DNA of 64,000 bases from Arthrobacter sp. Leaf234 (GTDB taxonomy: Bacteria > Actinomycetota > Actinomycetes > Actinomycetales > Micrococcaceae). Of this stretch, positions 51,342-60,727 are shown one piece after another; the first letter of the stretch is position 1; every line of letters starts with the position of its first letter. The translations under genes and the position numbers were made by a program. Under the pieces are notes generated by a model, which was not told the DNA's origin, did no database searches, and was given only the letters and a program-made list of their open reading frames with translations. The stretch is from assembly GCF_001422665.1 (NCBI RefSeq), contig NZ_LMLU01000005.1, positions 310,001 to 374,000 on the forward strand, in the 5' to 3' direction.

Positions 51342-52565
51342 TCAGGCTGAGCTGGCGAGCGCGGGAGCGAGCCCCTGCTGTGCCAGGACGACGGCGGCCG
51401 CTCCGAGGGCTTCGGCGCGATCGCCGAGCGAGGACATGCAGACGTTCGTCGTGTCACCGATGATCGGCACGGCGTGCCGGGCGAGGCCACGCCGCACGGG
51501 CTCCAGCAGGATCTCCCCGAGACCGGTCAGGGGCCCCCCGATGACGATCGTCTCGGGGTTGATGAGGTTCGCCATGTGCGCGAGTGCGCGGCCGATGGCC
51601 ACGCCGGCGTCGTCGATCACGCGCAGCGCCGCGGTATCACCGGCGAGCACCCAGTCGATGATCCGCTGCGTGTCCACCGTCTCGTTGCTGCCCCGGCCGA
51701 GGAGTTCGATCATGGTGGACGTCGATGCCACCGTCTCGAGGCAGCCGCGGTTGCCGCACCGGCAGATGACACCCTGTTCGTTGATGGTCGTGTGGCCCAG
51801 CTCGCCGGTCACCCCGACGTTGCCGTAGTACAGCGAGCCGTTCAGCACCAGCCCGGCACCGATGCCCGATCCCACCTTCATGAACATCAGGTTGTCGACA
51901 GCACTGTGTGGGCCCCAGGTCACCTGTGCCAGGGCGCCGAGGTTCGCGTCGTTGTCGATGAAGACGGGAACCCGCAGTCGTTCGCTGAAGGTCTCGTGGA
52001 TGTTGATGCCGACCCACTCCGGCAGGATGGCGCCCTGCACCACGGTTCCGGTGCGCCTGTCGATCGGCCCGGGGATGCCGATCCCGGCACCGAGGAGCGC
52101 GCGGCGGCGGATGCCCCCGTTCTCCAGGAGGGAATCCAGGAGGTCGGACGCCGCGGTCAGTCCGTCGACTGCACTGTGCCCGAGGGGGAGCGCGACGGAC
52201 GCCTCCTGCAGCACGCGGTAGTTCGGGCTGGCGAGGACCACCCGGAGGTGGCGGCGCCCGATGTCGATCCCCGCGGCGACCTGCCCGTTGTCGTTGAGGA
52301 TCACCGAGAGGGCGCGGCGGCCGGAACTCGTGGTGGGTGCGGTACTGACGATGCCGGTCGCCGCCATCACCTTGACGATGTTGGAGACCGTCGCCGTCGA
52401 GAGGCCGGTCTGCCGGGAGAGTTCGGCCTGGGTCTGCGGCCCGCCGCTCATCAGTGCCGCGATGACGCGCTGCTGGTTCTGCTCGCGCAGTGCGGACTGG
52501 GAGCCCGGCTTGGGAAGCGGGGCGCTCAGGCTTGTCCTCGCCGTCGAGGGGGAGTCTGCGGGCAT
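51342..52565 (-). CDS. ROK family transcriptional regulator
   Basis: The 407-aa protein has an N-terminal winged helix (about residues 30-85: [36 protein letters not shown]) and a ROK sugar-kinase-like domain with ATP-site pieces [14 protein letters not shown] and [10 protein letters not shown] zinc motif [10 protein letters not shown] is present, as in XylR/NagC-type repressors. It precedes the mmsA-mmsB-chvE genes in the same direction and probably senses a sugar for that operon. ATG 52565 is chosen over a TTG at 52601. Confidence 0.88.
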   Translation of the reverse strand: MPADSPSTARTSLSAPLPKPGSQSALREQNQQRVIAALMSGGPQTQAELSRQTGLSTATVSNIVKVMAATGIVSTAPTTSSGRRALSVILNDNGQVAAGIDIGRRHLRVVLASPNYRVLQEASVALPLGHSAVDGLTAASDLLDSLLENGGIRRRALLGAGIGIPGPIDRRTGTVVQGAILPEWVGINIHETFSERLRVPVFIDNDANLGALAQVTWGPHSAVDNLMFMKVGSGIGAGLVLNGSLYYGNVGVTGELGHTTINEQGVICRCGNRGCLETVASTSTMIELLGRGSNETVDTQRIIDWVLAGDTAALRVIDDAGVAIGRALAHMANLINPETIVIGGPLTGLGEILLEPVRRGLARHAVPIIGDTTNVCMSSLGDRAEALGAAAVVLAQQGLAPALASSA

Positions 52566-52597
52566 GATCCCAAGGGTGCCGTAGCTCCCGCTTGTAG

Positions 52598-53116
52598 TCA
52601 AGAAGTTAACGCTTGGCGGTACTCATGGGCGAGAAGCCTGTAGTCGGCAGCGTTCGCTCGGACGCCGTCCACCTCGCCGTCGTCCAGCGTCCGGCGCACC
52701 TTCGCGGGGACACCGGCGACCAGGGAGCGGGGCGGGACCACCGTGCCCTCGAGCACGACGGCGCCGGCCGCCACGAGGGAGCCGGTACCGATGACGGCGC
52801 CGTTCATGACGGTCGCGCTCATGCCGATCAGGCAGTCGTCCTCGATGGTGCAGCCGTGCACCACGGCACTGTGGCCGACACTGACGCGGTCGCCGATGCG
52901 CGCCGGGAAACCCGGATCGGCATGCACCACCACATTGTCCTGGAGGTTCGTCCCCTCCCCGACGCTGATGGAGGAGGTGTCCGCGCGCAGGGTGGCGCCG
53001 AAGAACACGCTCGCGTGCCCGCCGATCGTCACCTCCCCGATGAGGGAGGCGGTGGGGGCGACGAAGGCGGAGTCGGAGACGCGGGGAGTCCTGCCGCGGA
53101 AGGTGTGGTTGGCCAT
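52598..53116 (-). CDS. Gamma carbonic anhydrase-like protein
   Basis: The 172-aa protein is a left-handed beta-helix with hexapeptide repeats (VGEGTNLQDNVVVHA, IGDRVSVGHSAVVHGCTI, LIGMSATVMNGAVIG). It carries the metal-ligand histidines in VVVHADPG and GHSAVVHGC, as in gamma carbonic anhydrases and YrdA-type proteins. It acts in the cytoplasm, probably as a trimer; enzymatic activity is not certain. It is downstream of purU in the same direction, 40 bp away. Confidence 0.9.
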   Translation of the reverse strand: MANHTFRGRTPRVSDSAFVAPTASLIGEVTIGGHASVFFGATLRADTSSISVGEGTNLQDNVVVHADPGFPARIGDRVSVGHSAVVHGCTIEDDCLIGMSATVMNGAVIGTGSLVAAGAVVLEGTVVPPRSLVAGVPAKVRRTLDDGEVDGVRANAADYRLLAHEYRQALTS

Positions 53117-53156
53117 GCCGCCAGCCTAGGCGACCCCTCCCGCGGCGGCGGGACGA

Positions 53157-54026
53157 TCAGTTGAAGACGATGGTCCTGCGGCCGTCGAGGAGGACGCGCC
53201 GTTCCGCGTGCCACTGCACGGCCTGCACCAGGGCGCGGCCCTCGAGTTCCCGGCCGATCGCGGTGAGCTGCTCGGCCGTCCGCGCGTGGTCCACGCGGAT
53301 GACCTCCTGTTCGATGATCGGGCCCTCGTCCAGGGCACCCGTGACGTAGTGGGCTGTCGCACCGATGAGCTTGACGCCGCGGGCATGGGCCTGGTGGTAG
53401 GGCCGTGCCCCCTTGAAGGACGGCAGGAACGAGTGGTGGATGTTGATCGCCCTGCCCAGGAGGTCCCCGCAGAGCCGGTCACTGAGGATCTGCATGTACC
53501 GCGCCAGGACCACCAGTTCGATGTCGTGCTGCCGCATCAGCGCACGCAGTGCGTCCTCCGCCTCGTCCTTGGTCTCCGGCGTGACCGGGATGTGGTGGAA
53601 CTCGATGCCGTAGAAGGCGGCGAGGTCCTCGAGGTCCCGGTGGTTCGACACGATGACGGGGATGTCGATGGCGAGGGTGCCCGAGCGGTGCTGGAAGAGG
53701 AGGTCGTTGAGGCAGTGCGCTGCTTTCGAGACCATGATGAGGGTCCGGGTCCGGCGGGAGGCCTCGTTGAGCGACCACTCCATGCCGAACTCGCGGGCCA
53801 CCGGTTCCAGGGCGGTGCGGAGCGCGTCCGCGGACGCCTCCGTGGTCAGGGCGACGCGCATGAAGAACGTGCCCGTCTCCGGGCTGCCGTACTGCTGGGA
53901 TTCCGTGATGTTCGCGCCGAGTCCCACGAGGGCGCCGGAGACGCCGTGGACGATTCCCGGCCTGTCGGGGCAGGAGAGCGTCAGGGAGTAGGACGAGGGC
54001 GGACGGGAGGTCTCGGGGGAGGTCAC
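53157..54026 (-). CDS. purU: Formyltetrahydrofolate deformylase
   Basis: The 289-aa enzyme hydrolyses 10-formyl-THF to THF and formate. An N-terminal ACT domain (about 10-90, LTLSCPDRPGIVHGVSGALV) precedes a formyltransferase-like domain with the catalytic segments INIHHSFLPSFKGA and GALDEGPIIEQ. GTG 54026 lies directly after the stop of the upstream flavoprotein gene, so they are co-transcribed. PurU balances the 10-formyl-THF/THF pool fed by the divergent glyA-folD genes. Confidence 0.92.
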   Translation of the reverse strand: MTSPETSRPPSSYSLTLSCPDRPGIVHGVSGALVGLGANITESQQYGSPETGTFFMRVALTTEASADALRTALEPVAREFGMEWSLNEASRRTRTLIMVSKAAHCLNDLLFQHRSGTLAIDIPVIVSNHRDLEDLAAFYGIEFHHIPVTPETKDEAEDALRALMRQHDIELVVLARYMQILSDRLCGDLLGRAINIHHSFLPSFKGARPYHQAHARGVKLIGATAHYVTGALDEGPIIEQEVIRVDHARTAEQLTAIGRELEGRALVQAVQWHAERRVLLDGRRTIVFN

Positions 54027-55196
54027 CTACGCCAGATTACCGGCCACTGCCCGCCCGGCGCCCGCGCGGAGCCGTGTGACGGCGGCGACCGCCGCCGCGC
54101 GTCCGGCGCGGGAGGCCCCGAGGGTCGAGGCGGACGCACCGTAGCCCACGAGCAGGAGTCGGGGCTCCTTCGCCACATGGACCCCGTCCATCTGGATGCC
54201 GCCCCCGGGTTCGCGGAGGCGCAGCGGTGCGAGATGGTCCAGGGCGGCGCGGAACCCGGTGGCCCACAGGACGGCGTCGACGGGTTCCACCGACCCGTCC
54301 GCGAAGACTGCCGAATGCTCGCGGAGTTCGGCGAGGGGCCCGCGGGAGACCAGGATCCCGGCGTCGATCCCGGCCCGGTACTGCGCCGTGAGCGACAGCC
54401 CGGTGACGGAGACGACGCTGGCGGGCGGCAGCCCCGCGGCGGTCCGTGCGTTGACCGCCGCCTCGACCTCGCGACCCCACTCCGGATCGAAGGCGCGGCG
54501 CGTGAACGACGGCGGTCGGCGTGTCGACCAGACGGGTGCAGCTCCGGCCTCGTGGAGCTGCAGGACGAACTGCACCGCGGACGTACCGCCGCCGACGACC
54601 AGCACGCGCTGTCCCTCGAACTCCGCTGCCGAGCGGTAGTCGTGCGTGTGGAGCTGCCGGCCCGCGAAGACGTCCCGGCCGCGGTAGTAGGGCCAGTACG
54701 GGCGGTCCCAGGTACCGGTCGCACTGATGACGACGTCGGCGATCCATGTGCCCGCCGTCGTCGTGATGCGCAGCGGTCCGTCTCCGTGGCCGGACGAACC
54801 GGCCGGCCCGTCCTCCGGCTCCACCGCCAGGACGGAGACGGGACGGTGCACGGGGAGGTGGAAGGTCCGCTCGTACGCGCCGTAGTAGCGGGACACGACA
54901 TCGGCCGCCGGTTCCTTCGGGTCCGGTGTTCCGAGCGGCAGGCCGGGCAGGTCGTGGAGCGCGTGGGCGGCGTCGAAGGTGAGGGCGGGCCAGCGGTGCA
55001 GCCAGGCGCCACCGGGCGCCGGATTCGCATCGAGGACGACGACGTCGCGCTCTGCCTCCAGCCCCCGGCGCAGGAGGTGGTAGGCACTGCTGAGGCCGGC
55101 CTGGCCGGCGCCGATGACGAGGACGCGCACGCGCCCGGCGCCACCGGTCCCTGCGCCCGCCTGCACCGGCGTATCACCGGGGGTTGTCCGGTCCAT
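54027..55196 (-). CDS. FAD-dependent NAD(P)-binding oxidoreductase
   Basis: The 389-aa flavoprotein has an FAD-binding GxGxxG (VIGAGQAGLSSAYHLL, about residues 25-40) and a second NAD(P) site (VLVVGGGTSAVQ). A WATGF-type segment near the C-terminus (VLWATGFRAALDH) is typical of flavin monooxygenase and YUCCA/CzcO-like families. The substrate is unknown. The ATG at 55196 follows GAGAGGTGGG. It directly precedes purU and runs away from glyA. Confidence 0.78.
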   Translation of the reverse strand: MDRTTPGDTPVQAGAGTGGAGRVRVLVIGAGQAGLSSAYHLLRRGLEAERDVVVLDANPAPGGAWLHRWPALTFDAAHALHDLPGLPLGTPDPKEPAADVVSRYYGAYERTFHLPVHRPVSVLAVEPEDGPAGSSGHGDGPLRITTTAGTWIADVVISATGTWDRPYWPYYRGRDVFAGRQLHTHDYRSAAEFEGQRVLVVGGGTSAVQFVLQLHEAGAAPVWSTRRPPSFTRRAFDPEWGREVEAAVNARTAAGLPPASVVSVTGLSLTAQYRAGIDAGILVSRGPLAELREHSAVFADGSVEPVDAVLWATGFRAALDHLAPLRLREPGGGIQMDGVHVAKEPRLLLVGYGASASTLGASRAGRAAAVAAVTRLRAGAGRAVAGNLA

Positions 55197-55322
55197 CGCG
55201 TCCCACCTCTCCTGGCGGTCCCGGTCTCCGGGCCCGCTCACTCTCAGCGAACGGCCGGGCAGTGGTGACTATTCCGGGCTCCGCGTCATCGCGTGGCGGT
55301 CGCCGCTCGGGAGCGGCTAGCA

Positions 55323-55441
55323 TGGGAGCGTCGCGACTGGCGTAGGGTGGGCAACCACCAGGAAGCGGCGTGGAGCTGCCGCCGTCCTCCGGGCGCGGCG
55401 CGGACTTCCAGTGCAGACCACGGATCGCACGCCTGGGCCGC
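55323..55441 (+). promoter_or_regulatory. ZTP (pfl) riboswitch upstream of glyA
   Basis: The leader has the pfl-motif layout. GCGTCGCGACTGGCG (55328-55342) and GGTGGGCAACCACC (55346-55359) form the first subdomain. A paired region GCGGCG...CGCCG is followed by the conserved second half CGCACGCCTGGGCCG (about 55426-55440). ZTP riboswitches sense ZMP/ZTP and commonly precede glyA and folD in Actinobacteria. TAGCAT at 55318-55323 is a plausible -10. The glyA ATG is 99 bp downstream. In the rest of the 343-bp gap 55197-55539 nothing else was recognised. Confidence 0.88.
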
Positions 55442-55539
55442 GGGTCACGTTTCATGAGCGGCCGGGGCACGGACCAGCGGTCCGACGCCCGCCCGCGACT
55501 CAAGCTGACCTCGTGCGAGACCCAGAGAAGGATCAACCG

Positions 55540-56847
55540 ATGACCACGTCGCCCATGGCCCCGTCCCACTCCGCAGCGGATACCGTCACCAACGCGCCCC
55601 TGTCCGAGGTGGATCCCGAGATCGCCGCCGTCCTCCGGGACGAGCTCGCGCGTCAGCGCGACACCCTCGAGATGATCGCGTCGGAGAATTTCGCTCCGCG
55701 CGCGGTCCTCGAGGCCCAGGGCAGTGTCCTCACGAACAAGTACGCCGAAGGGTACCCGGGACGTCGCTACTACGGCGGCTGCGAGCACGTCGACGTCGCC
55801 GAGAACCTCGCGATCGAGCGCGTCAAGGCGCTCTTCGGTGCAGAGTTCGCGAACGTCCAGCCCCACTCCGGCGCCCAGGCGAATGCCGCCGCACTCTCCG
55901 CGATGATCAAGCCCGGTGACAAGATCATGGGCCTCTCCCTCGCCCACGGCGGACACCTCACGCACGGCATGAAGCTCAACTTCTCCGGGAAGCTCTACGA
56001 GGTCGCGGCGTACGGCGTCGAGGAGGACACCCACCGCCTGGACATGGACCGCGTGCGGGCCCAGGCGGTCGCCGAGAAGCCGCAGGTGCTGATCGCCGGC
56101 TGGTCGGCCTACCCGCGGCAGCTCGACTTCGCCGCCTTCCGCTCCATCGCCGACGAGGTCGGCGCTCTCCTCTGGACCGACATGGCCCACTTCGCCGGAC
56201 TCGTCGCGGCCGGCGTCCACCCCAGCCCGGTGCCCTACTCCGACGTCGTCACCTCCACGGTGCACAAGACGCTGGCCGGTCCCCGCTCCGGGGTCATCCT
56301 GGCCAAGCAGGAATGGGCCAAGAAGCTCAACTCCAACGTCTTCCCGGGACAGCAGGGCGGTCCGCTCATGCACGTGATCGCGGGCAAGGCCACGGCCTTC
56401 AAGATCGCCGGATCGCCCGAATTTCGTGAGCGCCAGGAGCGTGTCCTCGAGGGCGCTCGCATCATCGCCGAGCGCCTCACCGGGTCCGACGTCGCCGAGC
56501 ACGGCGTCTCGGTCCTCACCGGTGGAACCGACGTCCACCTCGTCCTCGTGGACCTCCGCAACTCCTCGCTCGACGGGCAGCAGGCCGAGGACGTTTTGCA
56601 CTCCGTCGGCATCACGGTCAATCGCAACGCCGTGCCGTTCGATCCCCGCCCGCCCATGGTGACCTCCGGCCTCCGCATCGGCACGCCGGCCCTCGCGACC
56701 CGCGGCTTCGGCGCCGCCGAGTTCACCGAGGTCGGGGAGATCATCGCGGCCGCCCTGAAGCCGTCGCCCGACGTCGTGGCACTGCGCGCGCGCGTCTCCG
56801 CGCTCGCGGCGGACTTCCCGCTCTACCCGGGCCAGGAGGAGTGGTAG
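55540..56847 (+). CDS. glyA: Serine hydroxymethyltransferase
   Basis: The 435-aa PLP enzyme interconverts serine and glycine and makes 5,10-methylene-THF. The signature [16 protein letters not shown] has the PLP lysine at about residue 243. [11 protein letters not shown] and [20 protein letters not shown] are conserved N-terminal motifs. The N-terminus has about 20 extra residues before the usual start. ATG 55540 follows AGAAGGA. The leader carries a ZTP riboswitch, and folD follows. Confidence 0.96.
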   Translation: MTTSPMAPSHSAADTVTNAPLSEVDPEIAAVLRDELARQRDTLEMIASENFAPRAVLEAQGSVLTNKYAEGYPGRRYYGGCEHVDVAENLAIERVKALFGAEFANVQPHSGAQANAAALSAMIKPGDKIMGLSLAHGGHLTHGMKLNFSGKLYEVAAYGVEEDTHRLDMDRVRAQAVAEKPQVLIAGWSAYPRQLDFAAFRSIADEVGALLWTDMAHFAGLVAAGVHPSPVPYSDVVTSTVHKTLAGPRSGVILAKQEWAKKLNSNVFPGQQGGPLMHVIAGKATAFKIAGSPEFRERQERVLEGARIIAERLTGSDVAEHGVSVLTGGTDVHLVLVDLRNSSLDGQQAEDVLHSVGITVNRNAVPFDPRPPMVTSGLRIGTPALATRGFGAAEFTEVGEIIAAALKPSPDVVALRARVSALAADFPLYPGQEEW

Positions 56848-56849
56848 AT

Positions 56850-57000
56850 CCGATCCCACGCGCCGCCCTCTCCTCGAGGGCGGCTGCGTCACCGGACTTC
56901 GACATCCCCGCCGCGGAATGCTGCTTCACCGGCTGCTGCGACCGCGGCAAGGCATTCCTGCTCGAACAGCTGGACGAGCGACCAGAGAAGGATCCCTCCC
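56850..57000 (+). promoter_or_regulatory. Structured spacer between glyA and folD
   Basis: The 153-bp spacer holds a 9-bp stem (GCCGCCCTC, 56862-56870, with GAGGGCGGC, 56876-56884) and a long-range GGAATGC/GCATTCC pair (56915-56921 and 56952-56958). Before the folD ATG is CCAGAGAAGGATC (56982-56994), which also precedes the glyA ATG at 55522-55534. It may attenuate or regulate folD translation; there is no recognised riboswitch. Confidence 0.4.
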
Positions 57001-57891
57001 ATGAACAACGCCCGCATCCTTGACGGCAAGGCGACCGCCGCACGCATCAAGGAGGAACTGACCGAGCGCGTGAGCGCCCTGCGCGAGCGTGGGGTGACCC
57101 CCGGGCTCGGCACCGTCCTCGTCGGCGACGATCCCGGAAGCCACTCCTATGTCGCGGGCAAGCACCGCGACTGCGCCCAGGTCGGCATCACCTCGGTCCG
57201 GCGCGACCTGCCGGACACCATCACCCAGGAGGAACTCGAGGCAGTCCTCGACGAGCTGAACGCCGACGACGCCACGACCGGCTACATCGTCCAGCTGCCG
57301 CTTCCCGCCCATATCGACACCAACGCCATCCTCGAACGCATCGATCCGGCGAAGGACGCGGACGGCCTGCACCCGACCAACCTCGGGAAGCTGGTCCTCA
57401 ACGTCAACGCGCCGATGGACTCACCCTTGCCGTGCACCCCGCACGGCATCGTCGAGCTCCTGCTCCGCCACGACGTCGAACTGAAGGGCCTCGACGTGCT
57501 CGTCGTCGGCCGTGGTGTGACGGTCGGCCGCCCGCTCGGACTGCTGCTCACCCGGAAGCAGATCAACGCGACGGTGACGCTGGCGCACACCGGGACGGCC
57601 GACCTCGCCGATCATCTCGGACGGGCCGACGTCGTCGTCGCCGCGGCAGGGATCCCGCACATGATCGGCGCGGACCAGGTGAAGCCCGGGGCGATCGTCC
57701 TGGATGTCGGCGTGAGCCGGGTGGAGGACCCGGAGACGGGCAGGGCGAAGCTCACGGGCGACGTCGATCCCGCCGTCGCCTCGGTGGCGAGCTGGCTGTC
57801 GCCGAATCCCGGGGGAGTGGGGCCCATGACCCGTGCCATGCTGCTGACCAACGTCGTCGAGGCGGCGGAGCGTTCGGCTGCCGGCAGCTAG
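57001..57891 (+). CDS. folD: Bifunctional methylene-THF dehydrogenase / methenyl-THF cyclohydrolase
   Basis: The 296-aa enzyme makes 10-formyl-THF from methylene-THF with NADP+. The catalytic Tyr50 and Lys54 are in [12 protein letters not shown], followed by [19 protein letters not shown], the conserved folate-site segment. [16 protein letters not shown] holds the nucleotide loop, and [12 protein letters not shown] ends the signature. It follows glyA and supplies the formyl donor for PurN and PurH. Confidence 0.95.
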   Translation: MNNARILDGKATAARIKEELTERVSALRERGVTPGLGTVLVGDDPGSHSYVAGKHRDCAQVGITSVRRDLPDTITQEELEAVLDELNADDATTGYIVQLPLPAHIDTNAILERIDPAKDADGLHPTNLGKLVLNVNAPMDSPLPCTPHGIVELLLRHDVELKGLDVLVVGRGVTVGRPLGLLLTRKQINATVTLAHTGTADLADHLGRADVVVAAAGIPHMIGADQVKPGAIVLDVGVSRVEDPETGRAKLTGDVDPAVASVASWLSPNPGGVGPMTRAMLLTNVVEAAERSAAGS

Positions 57892-57902
57892 TCCGCGCAA
57901 CA

Positions 57903-57924
57903 CCCATTGGCTTCTACCAATGGG
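57903..57924. promoter_or_regulatory. Inverted repeat CCCATTGG-N6-CCAATGGG
   Basis: A perfect 8-bp inverted repeat lies 11 bp after the folD stop and 22 bp before the GTG of the ABC transporter gene. Because TAGGCT at 57935-57940 is a likely -10 for a leaderless start at 57947, the repeat covers the -35 area. It could be the operator of a regulator not in this window, or a folD terminator without a T tract. Confidence 0.5.
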
Positions 57925-57946
57925 AGTTCTCGCCTAGGCTGGGCGA

Positions 57947-58888
57947 GTGCCCACACTCTCCGCCGGTCCGCCGGTCATCTCCGCCCGTCAGCTGAGCAAG
58001 CACTACGGTGACTTCAAGGCCGTCGACGGCATCTCCTTCGAGGTCCCCGCGGGGGAGTCCTTCGGTCTGCTCGGGCCCAACGGTGCCGGTAAGTCGACGA
58101 CCATGCGCATGATCGGCGGGGTGTCACAGCGGACCTCCGGAGACCTCACCATCATGGGGCTCGATCCCGAAGAGCACGGCCCGGAGGTGAGGGCGCACCT
58201 CGGGGTGGTGCCGCAGCAGGACAACCTCGACGAGGAACTCAGGGTCCGCGACAACCTCCTCGTCTACGGCCGCTACTTCGGTCTGCCCATGAGCTACCTG
58301 AGACCGAAGGCGGACGAGCTCCTGGAGTTCGCGCAGCTCACGGAGAAGGCGTCCGCGAAGGTGGACGCGCTCTCGGGCGGGATGAAGCGCCGCCTGACCA
58401 TCGCGCGGTCGCTCATCAACGAGCCGAAGATCCTGCTGCTCGACGAACCCACCACCGGGCTCGACCCGCAGGCCCGGCACATCCTCTGGGACCGGCTCTT
58501 CCGCCTCAAGGAATCCGGCGTGACCCTGATCCTCACCACGCACTACATGGACGAGGCGGAGCAGCTCTGCGACCGGCTGGTGGTCGTCGACAAGGGCCGG
58601 ATCATGGCGGAGGGATCCCCTGCTCAGCTCATCCGCGAGCACTCGACGCGGGAGGTGCTCGAGCTGCGCTTCGGCTCGGAACGCAACACGACCGTCGCCG
58701 CCGAACTGCAGGGCATCGGTGCCCGGCTCGAGCCGCTGCCCGACCGCGTCCTCATCTACGCCCAGGACGGCGAAGCCGCCCTCGAGCAGGTCATCTCGCG
58801 GGGCCTCCGTCCGATCACCTCCCTGGTCCGCCGCTCCTCGCTCGAGGACGTCTTCCTGCGCCTGACGGGGAGGAGCCTCGTTGACTGA
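57947..58888 (+). CDS. ABC transporter ATP-binding protein, DrrA type
   Basis: The 313-aa protein has one ABC domain with Walker A GPNGAGKST, signature LSGGMKRRL and Walker B ILLLDEPTTGLD, plus the C-terminal extension of DrrA/NodI-type exporters (to about residue 313). It powers the two ABC-2 permeases encoded directly downstream. GTG 57947 appears to be leaderless. The substrate is unknown; the family exports drugs, lipids or polysaccharides. Confidence 0.9.
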   Translation: MPTLSAGPPVISARQLSKHYGDFKAVDGISFEVPAGESFGLLGPNGAGKSTTMRMIGGVSQRTSGDLTIMGLDPEEHGPEVRAHLGVVPQQDNLDEELRVRDNLLVYGRYFGLPMSYLRPKADELLEFAQLTEKASAKVDALSGGMKRRLTIARSLINEPKILLLDEPTTGLDPQARHILWDRLFRLKESGVTLILTTHYMDEAEQLCDRLVVVDKGRIMAEGSPAQLIREHSTREVLELRFGSERNTTVAAELQGIGARLEPLPDRVLIYAQDGEAALEQVISRGLRPITSLVRRSSLEDVFLRLTGRSLVD

Positions 58889-59753
58889 GCGGGTGCCCAC
58901 CACCGACGGCGCGGTGACGGCTCCGCCGTACCGGCTGCACGCCCACAAGCCGGAGGTCTCGGCGTCCCGGGCGCGCGCGTTCGGCTCCTGGTACTACGCC
59001 GAGCACGTCCTGCGGTCCATGAACAGTTACCGGTGGACCCTCCTCGCCTCGAGCATCGGGACGCCGGTGATGTACCTCTTCGCCATGGGGATCGGCCTCG
59101 CGACCCTCGTCGACCGGAACTCGGCCGGCGCCTTCGGCGAGGTCAGCTACCTCGCCTTCATCGCCCCGGCCCTCCTGGCCTCCGCGACGATCATGACCGC
59201 GGCCACCGAGTTCACCTATCCCGTGATGGACGGCTTCAAGTGGCGGCGCGTCTACTACGGCCCGCACGCTTCGCCCCTGAACACCGACCAGATCGTGCAG
59301 GGCCACATCATCGCCGTCACCGTCCGGCTGACGGTCACCACCATCATCTACTTCGTCATCGTCGCGGCGTTCGGAGCCTCACCGTCCGCCGCCGGCCCCG
59401 TGGCCATCCTCGTCGCGGTGCTGAGCGGCCTCGCCTTCGGGCTCCCGCTCATGGCCTACTCGGCCCGGATCGAAGAGGACAAGGGGCAGTTCGCGCTCGT
59501 CATGCGGTTCATCGTCACGCCGCTGTTCCTGTTCTCCGGGACCTTCTTCCCGCTCGACACCCTGCCGGTGTTCCTCCGCTGGATCGGCTGGATCTCGCCG
59601 TTGTGGCACGGCACCGAGCTGGGCCGGGCGCTGACCTACGGCTACGAACTCCCCCTCTGGCTCGCCGCGGTGCACGTGCTGTACCTCGTGGTGCTCGCCG
59701 TTGTCGGACTGAAGCTGGCCCGCGCGGTGTACGCGAGGAGGCTGGGGAAATGA
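58881..59753 (+). CDS. ABC-2 type transporter permease
   Basis: The 290-aa protein has six helices and the ABC-2 pattern (LFAMGIGLATLV, PALLASATIMTAATEFTYPV, TPLFLFSGTFFPLDTLP). TTG 58881 follows AGGAG and overlaps the ATPase gene by 8 bp. It probably forms a heterodimer with the next permease. Confidence 0.9.
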   Translation: MTERVPTTDGAVTAPPYRLHAHKPEVSASRARAFGSWYYAEHVLRSMNSYRWTLLASSIGTPVMYLFAMGIGLATLVDRNSAGAFGEVSYLAFIAPALLASATIMTAATEFTYPVMDGFKWRRVYYGPHASPLNTDQIVQGHIIAVTVRLTVTTIIYFVIVAAFGASPSAAGPVAILVAVLSGLAFGLPLMAYSARIEEDKGQFALVMRFIVTPLFLFSGTFFPLDTLPVFLRWIGWISPLWHGTELGRALTYGYELPLWLAAVHVLYLVVLAVVGLKLARAVYARRLGK

Positions 59754-60583
59754 GCGTGCACCTCACCGCGCAGGACTACGCGCTGGAAGGGTCCAGGCGA
59801 CCGCTGGCGGCGCTCTACTCCCGTAACGCCCGGGCCGTGATCGCGCGCGGACTGCTCGCCACGCGCAGCAGCAACTGGCTGGTCATGGTCTCCGGGTTCT
59901 TCGAACCCGTGCTCTACCTCGTGTCCATGGGGGTGGGACTGGGAGCGCTCGTCGGGTCGGTCGAGGGCCCCAACGGTGAGCCGATCAGCTATGCCGCCTA
60001 CATCGCGCCGGCACTCCTCGCGGTGTCCGCCATGAACGGGGCGGTCTACGACAGCACGTGGAACGTGTTCTTCAAGATGAACTTCGCCAAGCTCTACCAG
60101 GGCATGCTCTACACGTCGTTGGGTCCGCTGGACGTCGCGATCGGGGAGATCTTCCTGGCCCTCCTGCGCGGCGCCATGTATGCCACCGGCTTCACCGCGG
60201 TCATGGCGCTCATGGGCCTCATCACCACACCGGTGGCGTTGCTCATGATCCCGGCGTCCGTCGTGATCGCCTTCGGCTTCGCGTCCTTCGGAATGGGTAT
60301 CACGAGCTTCATGAAGACCTTCCAGCAGATGGAGTGGGTCAACTTCGTGATGCTGCCGATGTTCCTGTTCTCGGCCACCTTCTATCCGCTGAGCGTCTAC
60401 CCGCAGGGAGTCCAGTGGTTCATCCAGGCCCTGCCGCTGTGGCACGGCGTGGAACTGCTGCGTCAGATCAGCATCGCCTCCTTCACCCCTGCCGCGGCGG
60501 TCCACCTGAGCTACTTCCTGGTGATGATCGCCGTCGGCATGCTGCTCACCACCCTCAGGCTGCGGAAGCTGTTCCTCAAGTAG
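59750..60583 (+). CDS. ABC-2 type transporter permease
   Basis: The 277-aa protein has six helices and the same overall pattern as its neighbour (LYLVSMGVGLGALVGS, PMFLFSATFYPLSVYPQGVQ, LPLWHGVELLRQIS). Its ATG overlaps the previous stop (ATGA). Together with the ATPase and the first permease it completes an export complex of unknown substrate. Confidence 0.9.
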   Translation: MSVHLTAQDYALEGSRRPLAALYSRNARAVIARGLLATRSSNWLVMVSGFFEPVLYLVSMGVGLGALVGSVEGPNGEPISYAAYIAPALLAVSAMNGAVYDSTWNVFFKMNFAKLYQGMLYTSLGPLDVAIGEIFLALLRGAMYATGFTAVMALMGLITTPVALLMIPASVVIAFGFASFGMGITSFMKTFQQMEWVNFVMLPMFLFSATFYPLSVYPQGVQWFIQALPLWHGVELLRQISIASFTPAAAVHLSYFLVMIAVGMLLTTLRLRKLFLK

Positions 60584-60664
60584 GTCCGGCGGTCTGCGGT
60601 CAGGACGCCCGGGACGCAGGACGTGGGACACCGTATCGATCCGGAGTCCTGCCTTGGACGACGG

Positions 60665-60692
60665 CGGCGGCGGGGCTGTGGCCCCGCCGCCG
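60665..60692. terminator. GC-rich terminator between the exporter and sortase genes
   Basis: A 12-bp stem (CGGCGGCGGGGC with GCCCCGCCGCCG) with loop TGTG lies between the two convergent units. No T tract follows. Confidence 0.65.
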
Positions 60693-60727
60693 GTCGGAGC
60701 GTCCTGATGCCGCCCGGGTAGCCGGCC

